DNA of 64,000 nt. It comes from JBAYDV01 sp041672845. GTDB lineage: Bacteria; Bacteroidota; Bacteroidia; Bacteroidales; UBA932. The position numbers were made by a program, and so were the translations under genes. The number at the start of each line of letters is the position of its first letter. Positions within the stretch are counted from its first letter, which is position 1. The DNA lies in the NCBI GenBank assembly GCA_041672845.1, contig JBAYYV010000002.1, positions 124,001 to 188,000 of the forward strand, given 5' to 3'. This document shows, in pieces, positions 39,217 to 48,115 of the stretch. Under the pieces are notes generated by a model. That model was given only the letters and a program-made list of their open reading frames with translations, was not told the origin of the DNA and ran no database searches.

Positions 39217-39774
39217 ATGAAAAAAGTAATAAGTATTGGCCTTGGTGGACGATCTTTCATAATAGATGAAGACGCGTATGACAAATTAAATACATATTTA
39301 GATATGTTTCGTGGTAAACTAGGTCGTGATTCTCATGCTAAAGAGGTCATGGAAGATATAGAAAATAGAGTAGCAGAATTATTTTCTGAGAATCTTTCAT
39401 ATTCTAAAGAAGTAGTAGATATCGCTTTAGTAAATAAAGTGATCTCTATACTAGGCTTGCCCGACGGTAGTGATCCCAATAACGAATATTATGTTCATTA
39501 TGAGAACAAAACTATTAGAAAACTTTATAGAGATCAAGAAAATAGAGTATTCGGGGGTGTCTGTAGTGGGTTGGCTTATTATTTAGATGCTGATGTAATA
39601 ATAATAAGAATCATAACCATATTATTATTCTTTCTAGGCTCGGCAGGATTCTGGATATATCTAATTATATGGTTCATAGCTCCTGTAGCTTATACGGCTG
39701 TAGAAAAATGTGAAATGAGAGGAATCCCCGTAACAGCTGAGAATATTAAACGATTTTCAAATTATAGAAAGTAA
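39217..39774 (+). CDS. PspC-domain membrane protein (small)
   Basis: The 185-residue protein has a soluble N-terminal part of about 95 residues (MKKVISIGLGGRSFIIDEDAYDKLNTYLDMF...VMEDIENRVAELFSE). The C-terminal PspC domain is KLYRDQENRVFGGVCSGLAYYLDADVIIIRIITILLFFLGSAGFWIYLIIWFIAPVA, with two membrane helices. PspC domains take part in envelope-stress signalling and can act as toxic or sensing membrane proteins. It shares its full N-terminal layout with the 500-residue protein two genes on. It is first of the PspC-PadR-PspC set, and the PadR gene starts five bases later. Confidence 0.88.
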   Translation: MKKVISIGLGGRSFIIDEDAYDKLNTYLDMFRGKLGRDSHAKEVMEDIENRVAELFSENLSYSKEVVDIALVNKVISILGLPDGSDPNNEYYVHYENKTIRKLYRDQENRVFGGVCSGLAYYLDADVIIIRIITILLFFLGSAGFWIYLIIWFIAPVAYTAVEKCEMRGIPVTAENIKRFSNYRK

Positions 39775-39779
39775 ATATT

Positions 39780-40118
39780 ATGACAGATAATAAAAATATA
39801 GAAAAAATAAGATCTCAAATGCGAAAAGGTGTATTAGAATATTGCATTCTCACTTTACTAAAAAAGGAAGATGCTTATGCATCTTCTATTATAGCTACTA
39901 TGAAAAATGCCAAGATGATAGTAGTAGAAGGCACCTTATATCCTTTACTTATAAGATTAAAGAATCAAGGATATTTATCATATAGATGGGAAGAATCTAA
40001 TCAAGGACCACCCAGAAAATATTATTCTATTACTAATTCAGGTCAAGAACAGTTATCTGATATGAATGTCACATGGCATGAATTAATAAATACTATAGAA
40101 ATCTTGAAGACTAAATAA
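39780..40118 (+). CDS. PadR-family transcriptional regulator
   Basis: The 112-residue protein is a winged-helix repressor of the PadR type: MRKGVLEYCILTLLKKEDAYASSIIATMKNAKMIVVEGTLYPLLIRLKNQGYLSYRWEESNQGPPRKYYSITNSGQEQL in overlapping blocks covers helix 1, the recognition helix (EGTLYPLLIRL) and the wing (GPPRKYYSIT). It lies between two PspC genes, a common arrangement in Bacteroidota in which the regulator is thought to control its own operon. The inverted repeat over the operon promoter is a likely binding site. Confidence 0.92.
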   Translation: MTDNKNIEKIRSQMRKGVLEYCILTLLKKEDAYASSIIATMKNAKMIVVEGTLYPLLIRLKNQGYLSYRWEESNQGPPRKYYSITNSGQEQLSDMNVTWHELINTIEILKTK

Positions 40119-40139
40119 TACTAAGAAATACAAAATATA

Positions 40140-41642
40140 ATGAAAAAAACAATACAAGTTAATATAGGTAAAATAGCATTTATGTTAGATGAGCTATCCT
40201 TTGATTTGATAAATAATTATCTTGAATCACTTAAAGAACATTATACCAATAATAAAAATGGTGATGAAATAATCTCAGGCATTGAAGAAAGAATGGCAGA
40301 ATTATTACTAGAGCATAGCTCTGATAGTAAATTCATTAAAAACGAAGATGCTAAAGAAGTAATAAAAATATTAGGCAACCCGGAAGATATAGATAAAGAA
40401 AGTGGAGAGGAAGAAAACACTAAAGGATCTACTTCTTCTAGTAATTATACTAAATTTTATAGAAGATTTTACAGAGACACACAAAATCAAAAATTAGGAG
40501 GTATATGTTCAGGGTTGGGTTATCTATTTAATCGAGATGCTACCCTATTTAGAATATTACTAATATTAGTAGCTATTCTATTACCTTGTTTATGGAATGA
40601 TTCCTTTTTCCTAGTTCCTCTATTATATTTAATAGTATGGATAGCTGTTCCTTCAGCCAAGACTGCTAGAGAAAAACGTGAAATGAAAGGTGGTCATATT
40701 TCTTTTTCAGATATTGAAAAAAATGTAGAAGAAGAAGCTAATCGTTACAGAAGTAATAGACCTACTGGATTTGAAAGATTATTAAAAATAATTGGCAAAT
40801 TATTCGGTATATTATTTATTATTATTGGCTTATCTGGAATATTAGCATTGATTTTTTGTTTATTTAATTTTGCTCTTTGGGGATTCTCTATAGCTAGTCT
40901 AATGACATATTTTAGTTCTGCTTTAGGATTATTCATAGGTGGCGGGACCTTACAAATATCTTTATTAATCATTATCTTAATGCCTCTTTTAATGGTATTA
41001 TACTTCGGTATTATAATCATTTTCAATATTAAAGTACCTAGATGGAGACCTGGTATCGTAATGCTTATTATTTGGATAGCTTCATTAATAATATTCACTA
41101 TAGCTGGATTCTCATCTTTTACTAAATATTCAAATACAGATACTGTTTCTAGTATGGAAGAATACTCTATACCAAAAGACACTTTATTTATAACTTTTGA
41201 TAAAGTAAAAAACATCCAAGGCAATAAATATTATATCTCAGCAGACAGAAATGATTACAAGATTTTCTTTATGGATAAAATAAATAAAGGTCCTAAATTT
41301 ACTATGTACCCAAAGGTTCATATTAATCACTATAACAATTATGGCGATAAAATAAATCAAGGCTGTTTAGAAATAACATTAAAAAAGGATGTTTTTCCTA
41401 ATACCTTAAGTCTTTCAGAATTAAATTCAAAAATCAGCACAAAATTTTATAAATTAGAGGATAATATTTTAACTATTTCTCCTTTAGTATTAGAAAAAAA
41501 AACTATATTAACAGAAATAAATCAAAAAATAAATATTGCCGCTAATAAAAATTTAATTATTATTATAAAACAACCTAAATACCATGATTTTACATCATCC
41601 TATGAATATACAAATATGGGATGGCTTAATATTAATGACTAA
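40140..41642 (+). CDS. PspC-domain membrane protein (large)
   Basis: The 500-residue protein has the same N-terminal soluble module as its smaller partner (MKKTIQVNIGKIAFMLDELSFDLINNYLESL...ISGIEERMAELLLE). A PspC domain follows at about residues 108-175 (RFYRDTQNQKLGGICSGLGYLFNRDATLFRILLILVAILL...LIVWIAVPSAKTAREKREM). Three further hydrophobic helices lie between about 215 and 325. The last 170 residues are an extracytoplasmic beta-rich domain (DTLFITFDKVKNIQGNKYYISADRN) resembling the DUF2154/putative auto-transporter adhesin-like tails of such proteins. It is probably a sensor or anti-stress membrane protein. Only one base separates it from the next gene's signal-peptide ATG. Confidence 0.85.
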   Translation: MKKTIQVNIGKIAFMLDELSFDLINNYLESLKEHYTNNKNGDEIISGIEERMAELLLEHSSDSKFIKNEDAKEVIKILGNPEDIDKESGEEENTKGSTSSSNYTKFYRRFYRDTQNQKLGGICSGLGYLFNRDATLFRILLILVAILLPCLWNDSFFLVPLLYLIVWIAVPSAKTAREKREMKGGHISFSDIEKNVEEEANRYRSNRPTGFERLLKIIGKLFGILFIIIGLSGILALIFCLFNFALWGFSIASLMTYFSSALGLFIGGGTLQISLLIIILMPLLMVLYFGIIIIFNIKVPRWRPGIVMLIIWIASLIIFTIAGFSSFTKYSNTDTVSSMEEYSIPKDTLFITFDKVKNIQGNKYYISADRNDYKIFFMDKINKGPKFTMYPKVHINHYNNYGDKINQGCLEITLKKDVFPNTLSLSELNSKISTKFYKLEDNILTISPLVLEKKTILTEINQKINIAANKNLIIIIKQPKYHDFTSSYEYTNMGWLNIND

Positions 41643-41643
41643 T

Positions 41644-43275
41644 ATGAAAAAAATTATTTTACTTATTTTTATCTTGATTTCTTTTATGTGTTCTAGTACT
41701 CAAATAGTAACAGCTCAGAGTGAAGAATATTATCAAAGAAATGGAATGTCTATTATTCATGTATCCTATACTGGAGAATACTACCCAAAAGTAAATAATT
41801 ATTATCATAATAATTTCCAATTAGACTCTCGTTATAATTCTAACAACATAAAAACTAAAATATACAAGAGATATGAAAAAGGATATTTTAAAACTTCTAA
41901 CAGTTATTACTCTAGATACATAACAAATAATATAGATCAATTTTTAAAAGACGAACAAGTAGCCAAACAAATAATTTCTTACATTTTTAATAGACAAGAA
42001 GATGGAACCATGGATTTAAACAGAATTCATCAACGAGGCCTTTATAATGCTAATGACCAAGATTATAAAAACGCAATATTAATTAAAAGAGGTATAGCTG
42101 CTCTTAAAGATGCAGGAGAAAAATTAGTAGATAAATCCTATGTGGCTGTATTAGATCATACTAATATCCGATATGAATTTGTGAAAGATTATAATTCAGA
42201 AAATGGTTCTTACTATTATAAAGCCAATAATGTAATTTATTTATATAAAATCCAATGGAATGACACTCTTTTAAATAAAATTTGGGATTGTTGGATAGAT
42301 AAAAATACTCCTATAGAAGAAAGAGAATCTAAAAAAATAGCATTTGATAAGATTGATTTTTCTCTTCAATTTGTAACCCTAATAGATAATGGTACTACTG
42401 CAGTCAATACTGAAATAGAAAAAGAATCAAAATTAGTTAATTTATTAAATTCTGATAAAGTAAAGAAAGAAAAAGCTTTTGATAAATTAATGAAAATAAT
42501 GATAAATGATAATAAATCTTCTATTGAAAATAAAATTTCTGCACTTAAATTAAGAGTTCCTATTTGTGATATCTCACCTATTAGAGCTAAAATTGGAACA
42601 AAAGAAGGATTAAAAACTGATAATACTTTCTTCGCATATGAATATCAAATTAATAGTGAAGGAAAAGAATTTAAACGTAACATTGGTGTAGTTATGGCTA
42701 CCGATAAAATCACTAATAATTCAGAAATCACTACTGGATCTCAAAATTCCTCAGAATTTTATCAATTCTCAGGTAGTAATATAGAACCAGGATTATCTCT
42801 TGTAGAAAAAAAATTAATGCATCTAACTGCAGAATTTGGATTTGCTACTAAAGAAGGATTACATTTAGGATTAGAATATAATAAATATGCAGGTACACAC
42901 ACCCAATTCTTTGCTATCATAAATGGAAATCTGTCTATGACGGGAGCTAATGCAGGAATTCAGTTAGGATATGGCCTTAGAACAAATAATTTTCAATTAT
43001 ACCCATTAATAGGTATTTCATATGATACCATTTTAGGTAACAATACTGGTAATCTTAGTAATTCAGAAAAAAAAGAAAATAGAGCCATCTTAGGAAAGAT
43101 CGGAATGAAAACAAACTTAAATATTAAATTTCCATTCCAAATCTTTGCTCAGCTATCCTATAACACTATATTAAATGAAACATATATTTATTCTATATAT
43201 AAAATGGAAGGGACTGATACTTACAGAGATGTGACTGGTATGGATCTTCAAATTGGAATTAGGTATTGTTTTTAA
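41644..43275 (+). CDS. Secreted or outer-membrane hypothetical protein of the PspC module
   Basis: The 543-residue protein begins at 41644 with a signal peptide (MKKIILLIFILISFMCSSTQIVTAQ). A longer frame begins inside the PspC gene and is rejected because it hides this signal. The N-terminal 370 residues are Lys/Asn/Tyr-rich and match no family I know. The last 150 residues alternate in beta-barrel fashion (GLHLGLEYNKYAGTHTQFFAIINGNLSMTGANAGIQLGYGLRTN; FQIFAQLSYNTILNETYIYS; MDLQIGIRYCF) with a near-terminal aromatic residue. It may sit in the outer membrane and be the client or output of the PspC-PadR operon. Confidence 0.7.
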   Translation: MKKIILLIFILISFMCSSTQIVTAQSEEYYQRNGMSIIHVSYTGEYYPKVNNYYHNNFQLDSRYNSNNIKTKIYKRYEKGYFKTSNSYYSRYITNNIDQFLKDEQVAKQIISYIFNRQEDGTMDLNRIHQRGLYNANDQDYKNAILIKRGIAALKDAGEKLVDKSYVAVLDHTNIRYEFVKDYNSENGSYYYKANNVIYLYKIQWNDTLLNKIWDCWIDKNTPIEERESKKIAFDKIDFSLQFVTLIDNGTTAVNTEIEKESKLVNLLNSDKVKKEKAFDKLMKIMINDNKSSIENKISALKLRVPICDISPIRAKIGTKEGLKTDNTFFAYEYQINSEGKEFKRNIGVVMATDKITNNSEITTGSQNSSEFYQFSGSNIEPGLSLVEKKLMHLTAEFGFATKEGLHLGLEYNKYAGTHTQFFAIINGNLSMTGANAGIQLGYGLRTNNFQLYPLIGISYDTILGNNTGNLSNSEKKENRAILGKIGMKTNLNIKFPFQIFAQLSYNTILNETYIYSIYKMEGTDTYRDVTGMDLQIGIRYCF

Positions 43276-43284
43276 TAAAATGCG

Positions 43285-43292
43285 TATCTTTG
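43285..43292 (+). promoter_or_regulatory. Promoter -7 box of the DEAD-box helicase gene
   Basis: TATCTTTG is a perfect TAnnTTTG match ending 18 bases before the ATG at 43311, giving a 5' leader of roughly 12 bases. Confidence 0.55.
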
Positions 43293-43310
43293 TCTTATAT
43301 ATAATAAATA

Positions 43311-44924
43311 ATGACAAAAACATTCAAAGAACTAGAGCTTAATGATGACATTCTTAAAGCTGTTAGTGAATTAGGGTTTTCTAACCCCACCCCCGTACAA
43401 GAAGTAATAATTCCTAAACAATTAGAAACTACTAATGACATAGTTTGTTTAGCACAAACTGGAACTGGTAAGACTGCTGCTTTCGGACTTCCTCTTATCC
43501 AATCATTAGATTTAAAAGAATCTTATCCTCAAGCATTAATTTTATGTCCCACTCGCGAACTTTGTAGACAAATAGCTGGTGACCTTAATAATTATGCCAA
43601 ATACTCTAAAGGCTTTGCACTAATTCCAGTATATGGAGGTAGTAGTATTGACACTCAAATTAGATCTATAAAAAAGGGTGTAAATGTAATCGTAGCTACT
43701 CCTGGACGTATGGTTGATTTATTAGAAAGAAAAGTAGTAAAATTAGCCGGCGTTAATAAAGTAATACTAGATGAAGCCGACGAAATGCTTAACATGGGAT
43801 TTAAGGAAGAATTGGATTTCATCTTATCTAAATGCCCAGAAACTAAAAGAACATGCCTTTTCTCTGCTACATTACCTATCGAAGTCGAAAGTATCGCCAA
43901 AAGATATATGAAAGACTTCAAGATGTACACCATAGGTCATAGAAATGAAGGTTCTGATAATGTAAAACATTATTATTACATGGTAAATCAGAGAGATAGA
44001 TATCGTGCATTAAAAAGAATAGCAGATTATAATCCTGATATTTACGCCATTGTATTCTGTAGAACTAGAAGAGACACTCAAGAAATAGCCAATATGCTAA
44101 TTAAAGATGGTTATAACGCAGATGCTCTTCATGGAGAATTGTCTCAAGGTCAGCGTGATTTAGTAATGGATCGTTTTAAAAATAAATCTTTGACTTTACT
44201 TGTAGCTACAGATGTAGCCGCTAGAGGAATAGATGTTAATGATTTAACTCATGTAATAAATTACAATCTTCCAGATGAACCTGAACAATATACTCATCGT
44301 TCAGGGAGAACAGGTAGAGCAGATAAATCAGGTATTTCTATCGCCATTATTAATTCTAAAGAACAATCAAAAATACATCGTATAGAAAAAATTCTAGGTA
44401 AAAAGTTTGCTAAAGCTAAAATCCCTACCGGAACTGAAATTTGTTCAAAGAAACTTTTTAATACTGTTTCACAAATAGAAAATATCCAGCCTAGCCATGA
44501 AGTCGAAGAATATATGAAAATAGTCAAAGATAAGTGGGCTTATTTATCTAAAGAAGATATCATTCGTAAGATTCTTTCAATGGAATTTAATCGTTTCGCT
44601 GAATATTATAAATATGCCCCTGATATTAATGTCTTAGAACCAGAAAAGAAAAGAGAAAGAGATAATAGTTCTAACCCATCAAGAAGGCCTGGAAATGGAT
44701 TTAGCTGGGTAGAAATAAATATAGGAAGTAATAAAAGAATGACTCCTAGAAATCTTATTCGTTTACTTAGTAACTGTGGTATGGGTAAAAAAGGTATAGG
44801 TAGAATAGATATTAGAAGAGACTATAGTTTTTTAGAAATCAGCAAAAAATCTGCTCCATTTGTTATAAAAACTCTTAATAATACAGAGTATAAAGGCAAA
44901 AAATTAACTGTTAATATGAAATAA
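43311..44924 (+). CDS. DEAD-box ATP-dependent RNA helicase with DbpA-type RNA-binding domain
   Basis: The 537-residue protein unwinds RNA, probably in ribosome assembly or cold adaptation. All helicase motifs are seen: Q motif FSNPTPVQEVIIP, AQTGTGKTAAFGLP (Walker A), PTRELCRQIA, TPGRMVDLL, DEADEMLNMGF, SAT, VFCRTRRDTQEIA, ATDVAARGIDV and HRSGRTGRADKSG. The C-terminal 75 residues (GFSWVEINIGSNKRMTPRNLIRLLSNCGMGKKGIGRIDIRRDYSFLEI) form a DbpA-like RNA-binding fold. The call could be refined to DeaD/CsdA, but the symbol is uncertain. It is monocistronic with its own promoter and terminator. Confidence 0.94.
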   Translation: MTKTFKELELNDDILKAVSELGFSNPTPVQEVIIPKQLETTNDIVCLAQTGTGKTAAFGLPLIQSLDLKESYPQALILCPTRELCRQIAGDLNNYAKYSKGFALIPVYGGSSIDTQIRSIKKGVNVIVATPGRMVDLLERKVVKLAGVNKVILDEADEMLNMGFKEELDFILSKCPETKRTCLFSATLPIEVESIAKRYMKDFKMYTIGHRNEGSDNVKHYYYMVNQRDRYRALKRIADYNPDIYAIVFCRTRRDTQEIANMLIKDGYNADALHGELSQGQRDLVMDRFKNKSLTLLVATDVAARGIDVNDLTHVINYNLPDEPEQYTHRSGRTGRADKSGISIAIINSKEQSKIHRIEKILGKKFAKAKIPTGTEICSKKLFNTVSQIENIQPSHEVEEYMKIVKDKWAYLSKEDIIRKILSMEFNRFAEYYKYAPDINVLEPEKKRERDNSSNPSRRPGNGFSWVEINIGSNKRMTPRNLIRLLSNCGMGKKGIGRIDIRRDYSFLEISKKSAPFVIKTLNNTEYKGKKLTVNMK

Positions 44925-44947
44925 TATTAGATAGTTTATATATTTAT

Positions 44948-44979
44948 AAAAAGAGCCCTTATTTAATGGGCTCTTTTTT
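44948..44979 (+). terminator. Terminator of the DEAD-box helicase gene
   Basis: AAAAAGAGCCC and GGGCTCTTTTT form a perfect 11-bp stem with a 9-base loop, ending in T6. Confidence 0.87.
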
Positions 44980-44994
44980 AGTTATTATTTTTAT

Positions 44995-45002
44995 TATATT
45001 TG
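44995..45002 (+). promoter_or_regulatory. Promoter -7 box of the TPR-LuxR regulator gene
   Basis: TATATTTG matches TAnnTTTG and lies 30 bases before the ATG at 45033, directly after the helicase terminator. Confidence 0.5.
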
Positions 45003-45032
45003 TTTAGTTTTATTTAAAACTATCTTATATTT

Positions 45033-46754
45033 ATGATTTTGAACTGTTTATCTAAGCGCAACATTATTTTATTATTGGTTCTAGGATCAATAATAAGTTT
45101 CGTATCGTGTTCAAATGACAAGCATTTACCTATAAAACAGAGTAATAATTCTTTGAATACGTTCCATGAATATATGGCTATAGATACCCTTAAAGCTATT
45201 AAGTACGCTAAGAATCATATTGATAATATTAATTTATCTATTAATAAAGAAGCTGGAGTCATATGTTCTGAGATGGCTGAATATTATTATTATAATGTTG
45301 AATATATTAAAGCTTTGAAATATGGTCATAAAGGATATGTTTATCTGGATTCTCTTTCACATTCTTCGCTTTTAGCCCATAATTGTTTGTATTTGGCTAA
45401 AACTTATCGTAGAATTGGTTACCCAAACAAAGCATTGAAATATGCTCAAAAAAGTCTTGAATATTATACTGAATTTAATAATCAAAAATATATAGGTAGA
45501 GTTTATAATCTATTAGGGGGTATATATAAGGATTTAGACGAAAATGATAAGGCTTTATTATGGTATAAAAAATATTATAATATTTCTTATCAAAATGGGT
45601 TTTTTAAAAATGAAGTGATAGCATTAAATAATATAGGTGTTTTGTATGGTAATAAAAGGAAGTATGCATTAGCTAGGGCAAATTATCACAATTGTATTAA
45701 TATTAATAAATTGCATAATCGAGATTATAAATCTGGAATATATTATAGTAATATCGGTAACAATTATTTAAATGAAAAAAAATATGAATTAGCAAAACCT
45801 TTTTTAATGAAAGGATTAAAGTTAAATATATTAGATCATGATTTGAAAGGAACAGCTAATACATATATGCATATTGGTAATTTTTATTATGAAATAGATT
45901 CATTATCAATATCTGAAAACTATTATAATAAAGCTTTAAATATTTTAGATAATAGTGGGGCAAATACTATTTTAGTGGAGATCTATAGCTCTTTACAGAA
46001 GATTTATAAGAAAATGGGGAATTATTCAAAAGCTTATGAAGCTTTAAACACTTATCAAATATTAAATGATAAATTAAAAGATCAATCAATTATTAAAGAT
46101 CTCGCTTATATAGAATGGAATGCTGGATATAAAAAAGAAAAAGAGATAGCTTCTTTTCATAAAGAAAGGTTTATACTTATTAGCTTGCTTTTTATGATAT
46201 TATTAATATTAATTATCGTAATTCTATTCTTTTTAAATAAAAAACAGAAACTTAAGTTATGTCATAGAGACTTGGAAAATGATAACCAATTATTACAAGA
46301 AGCAAAAATCAAGAATGAACTTGAATTAAAAAATAAGGAACTTATTATTAATAGTATGAATAAAGTCAAAAATAAAGAAATTAATAAGCTAGTAATCCAA
46401 AAATTAAAATTAATTAAACAAAATTCTAAGCCAGATAATAAAAAAGAATTGCAGATTCTTATATCAAAATTGAATTTTGAAAATGATAGTGATAATAAAT
46501 GGAAAGAATTTGAAGGTCATTTTTTAAATGTAAATAAGTCTTTCTATGATAATCTTTTAAAAGAATTTCCTAAACTTTCTGTTAATGAAAAACGCCTTTC
46601 TGCTTTTATTAAGATGAATTTATCAAGTAAAGAAATTTCTAATATTACTGGTCAATCTATCCATAGTATTAATATCGCTCGTGCAAGAATGCGTAAAAAA
46701 TTCAATATTAATGGTAATAACATCCCATTAACTGAGTTTTTACAAAAATACTAA
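45033..46754 (+). CDS. Membrane-bound TPR protein with C-terminal LuxR-type DNA-binding domain
   Basis: The 573-residue protein has an N-terminal signal with a possible lipobox (NIILLLVLGSIISFVSC). About six tetratricopeptide repeats follow across residues 45-350 (for example ALLWYKKYYNISYQNGFFKNEVIALNNIGVLYG). One transmembrane helix (FILISLLFMILLILIIVILFFL, about 380-400) precedes a coiled-coil stretch to about 480. The C-terminal HTH is LSVNEKRLSAFIKMNLSSKEISNITGQSIHSINIARARMRKKF (about 515-565). This places a sensor outside the inner membrane and a DNA-binding domain inside on one chain. It stands just upstream of the phosphatase-SusCD locus and is its likely regulator (inference). The effector is unknown. 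Confidence 0.88.
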   Translation: MILNCLSKRNIILLLVLGSIISFVSCSNDKHLPIKQSNNSLNTFHEYMAIDTLKAIKYAKNHIDNINLSINKEAGVICSEMAEYYYYNVEYIKALKYGHKGYVYLDSLSHSSLLAHNCLYLAKTYRRIGYPNKALKYAQKSLEYYTEFNNQKYIGRVYNLLGGIYKDLDENDKALLWYKKYYNISYQNGFFKNEVIALNNIGVLYGNKRKYALARANYHNCININKLHNRDYKSGIYYSNIGNNYLNEKKYELAKPFLMKGLKLNILDHDLKGTANTYMHIGNFYYEIDSLSISENYYNKALNILDNSGANTILVEIYSSLQKIYKKMGNYSKAYEALNTYQILNDKLKDQSIIKDLAYIEWNAGYKKEKEIASFHKERFILISLLFMILLILIIVILFFLNKKQKLKLCHRDLENDNQLLQEAKIKNELELKNKELIINSMNKVKNKEINKLVIQKLKLIKQNSKPDNKKELQILISKLNFENDSDNKWKEFEGHFLNVNKSFYDNLLKEFPKLSVNEKRLSAFIKMNLSSKEISNITGQSIHSINIARARMRKKFNINGNNIPLTEFLQKY

Positions 46755-46808
46755 TATGATTATTTCCATATTTTTTTAAATATTAAATATTTTCTTAATA
46801 ATCATATT
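46753..46808 (+). terminator. Long inverted repeat overlapping the stop codon of the TPR-LuxR gene
   Basis: AATATGATTATT (46753-46764) and AATAATCATATT (46797-46808) are perfect 12-base arms with a 32-base AT-rich loop. A stem here could stabilise or end the regulator mRNA, but there is no clear T-run after it. Confidence 0.4.
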
Positions 46809-46823
46809 ATTATTTATGCTTCT

Positions 46824-46862
46824 TGTATATCAGATGTATATACACATTTCTTTAATGTATAT
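46824..46862. promoter_or_regulatory. Three spaced TGTATAT sites upstream of the phosphatase-SusCD operon
   Basis: TGTATAT occurs at 46824, 46835 and 46856, i.e. with start-to-start distances of 11 and 21 bases, close to one and two helical turns. The middle copy is part of the palindrome TGTATATACA. Such phasing fits a cluster of binding sites for one regulator, but AT-rich DNA makes chance copies possible. Confidence 0.4.
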
Positions 46863-46953
46863 ATAAAGTATAATCTTTATTATTTTTATTTTTCAATTTA
46901 TTATTCACTTTTGTTAATAGTTAATTTATAAAAAATATAAACTATTAGCACAT

Positions 46954-48090
46954 ATGAAAAAACTAAGGATTTGCTTTTTTATCATATTTCTTTCTTTCTC
47001 GATGATATCGTGTCATAATATTAACAGTAAAGACAAAAATGAAATAATAAAAACAAACTCTTCTATTGATGGTCCATATATTTTTCATCAAAAAGGAGAG
47101 ATTATTAATTATTATTATCGCGATAAAAAACTCATTAAAAAAACAGTAAAAGTCGGTGATTCTATCGATGTAATAGTTCCCTTTAGAACCCCTTCAAAAT
47201 TCAAATTCAAACTTATAAATAAATATGCTCCTGTCTCTACATCTACTACTACAAAAAATAATATTTTTGTTACATGCGATATAGAAGGAAATTATTTCGC
47301 ATTGGTAAAATTATTAATAGGGAATAAAGTAATAGACAATAACCTAAATTGGATCTATGGTAAAAATCATCTTGTTTTTATAGGTGATATGGTAGATCGT
47401 GGAATAAGAGTCACACAAGAGTTATGGTTAATATATAAATTAGATAAGCAAGCCCAAGAAGCTGGAGGACAAGTACATTATATCTTAGGTAACCATGATA
47501 TTATGTGTATGAATGGTGATAATAGATACACAGATGAAAAATATAAAGAGGTGGCTAAGAAATTAAATATTTCTTGTAAAGATTTGCTAAGTGAAAATTC
47601 TGAATTAGGAAGATGGATGCAGACTAAGAACTGCATAGAAAGAATTAATAATTTTACATTCGTTCATGCTGGTATTAGTCTAAAAGTTTGTGATTTAAAA
47701 TTATCGTATTCTGAAATGAATTCTAAAATGCGTCCCTTTTATAGAATTCAACATACTAGGAAATCTTCCGATAAGAATATAAGTACTTTATTTGGAAGTT
47801 ATGGTATTCTATGGTATAGAGGTTTTGTAACTAGCCATAAAGATAAATATTCTAAGATATCAGCAAATGAATTTGATAAAGTTTGTAAATTTTATCATAC
47901 AGATAAAATATTCATTGGACACTCTATCGTAGATACTATCTCTTCTGATTTTAATAATAAACTTATAAGAGTAGACGTACATCAACCTTCATACTATAGC
48001 CAATCTAATAATTTCTTTCAAGCCGTTTTAATAAAGGGAAATCAAATATATCGAGTCGACGAATTAGGAAATAAAACAATAATTCAATAA
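46954..48090 (+). CDS. Metallophosphatase lipoprotein (calcineurin-like)
   Basis: The 378-residue protein has a lipoprotein signal (FFIIFLSFSMISC). The phosphoesterase core shows VTCDIEGNYFALVKLL near residue 107 (usually DxHG, so the first metal-site His is Glu here), FIGDMVDRG near 141, YILGNHDIMC near 176, FVHAGIS near 230 and FIGHSIVD near 322. The order and spacing resemble PPP-type Ser/Thr phosphatases and bacterial relatives. A surface or periplasmic location is inferred from the signal. It lies 25 bases before susC and probably belongs to that operon, so it may release phosphate from the imported ligand. Confidence 0.85.
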   Translation: MKKLRICFFIIFLSFSMISCHNINSKDKNEIIKTNSSIDGPYIFHQKGEIINYYYRDKKLIKKTVKVGDSIDVIVPFRTPSKFKFKLINKYAPVSTSTTTKNNIFVTCDIEGNYFALVKLLIGNKVIDNNLNWIYGKNHLVFIGDMVDRGIRVTQELWLIYKLDKQAQEAGGQVHYILGNHDIMCMNGDNRYTDEKYKEVAKKLNISCKDLLSENSELGRWMQTKNCIERINNFTFVHAGISLKVCDLKLSYSEMNSKMRPFYRIQHTRKSSDKNISTLFGSYGILWYRGFVTSHKDKYSKISANEFDKVCKFYHTDKIFIGHSIVDTISSDFNNKLIRVDVHQPSYYSQSNNFFQAVLIKGNQIYRVDELGNKTIIQ

Positions 48091-48115
48091 TCTAAAACTA
48101 TTTATAATATTGCTT

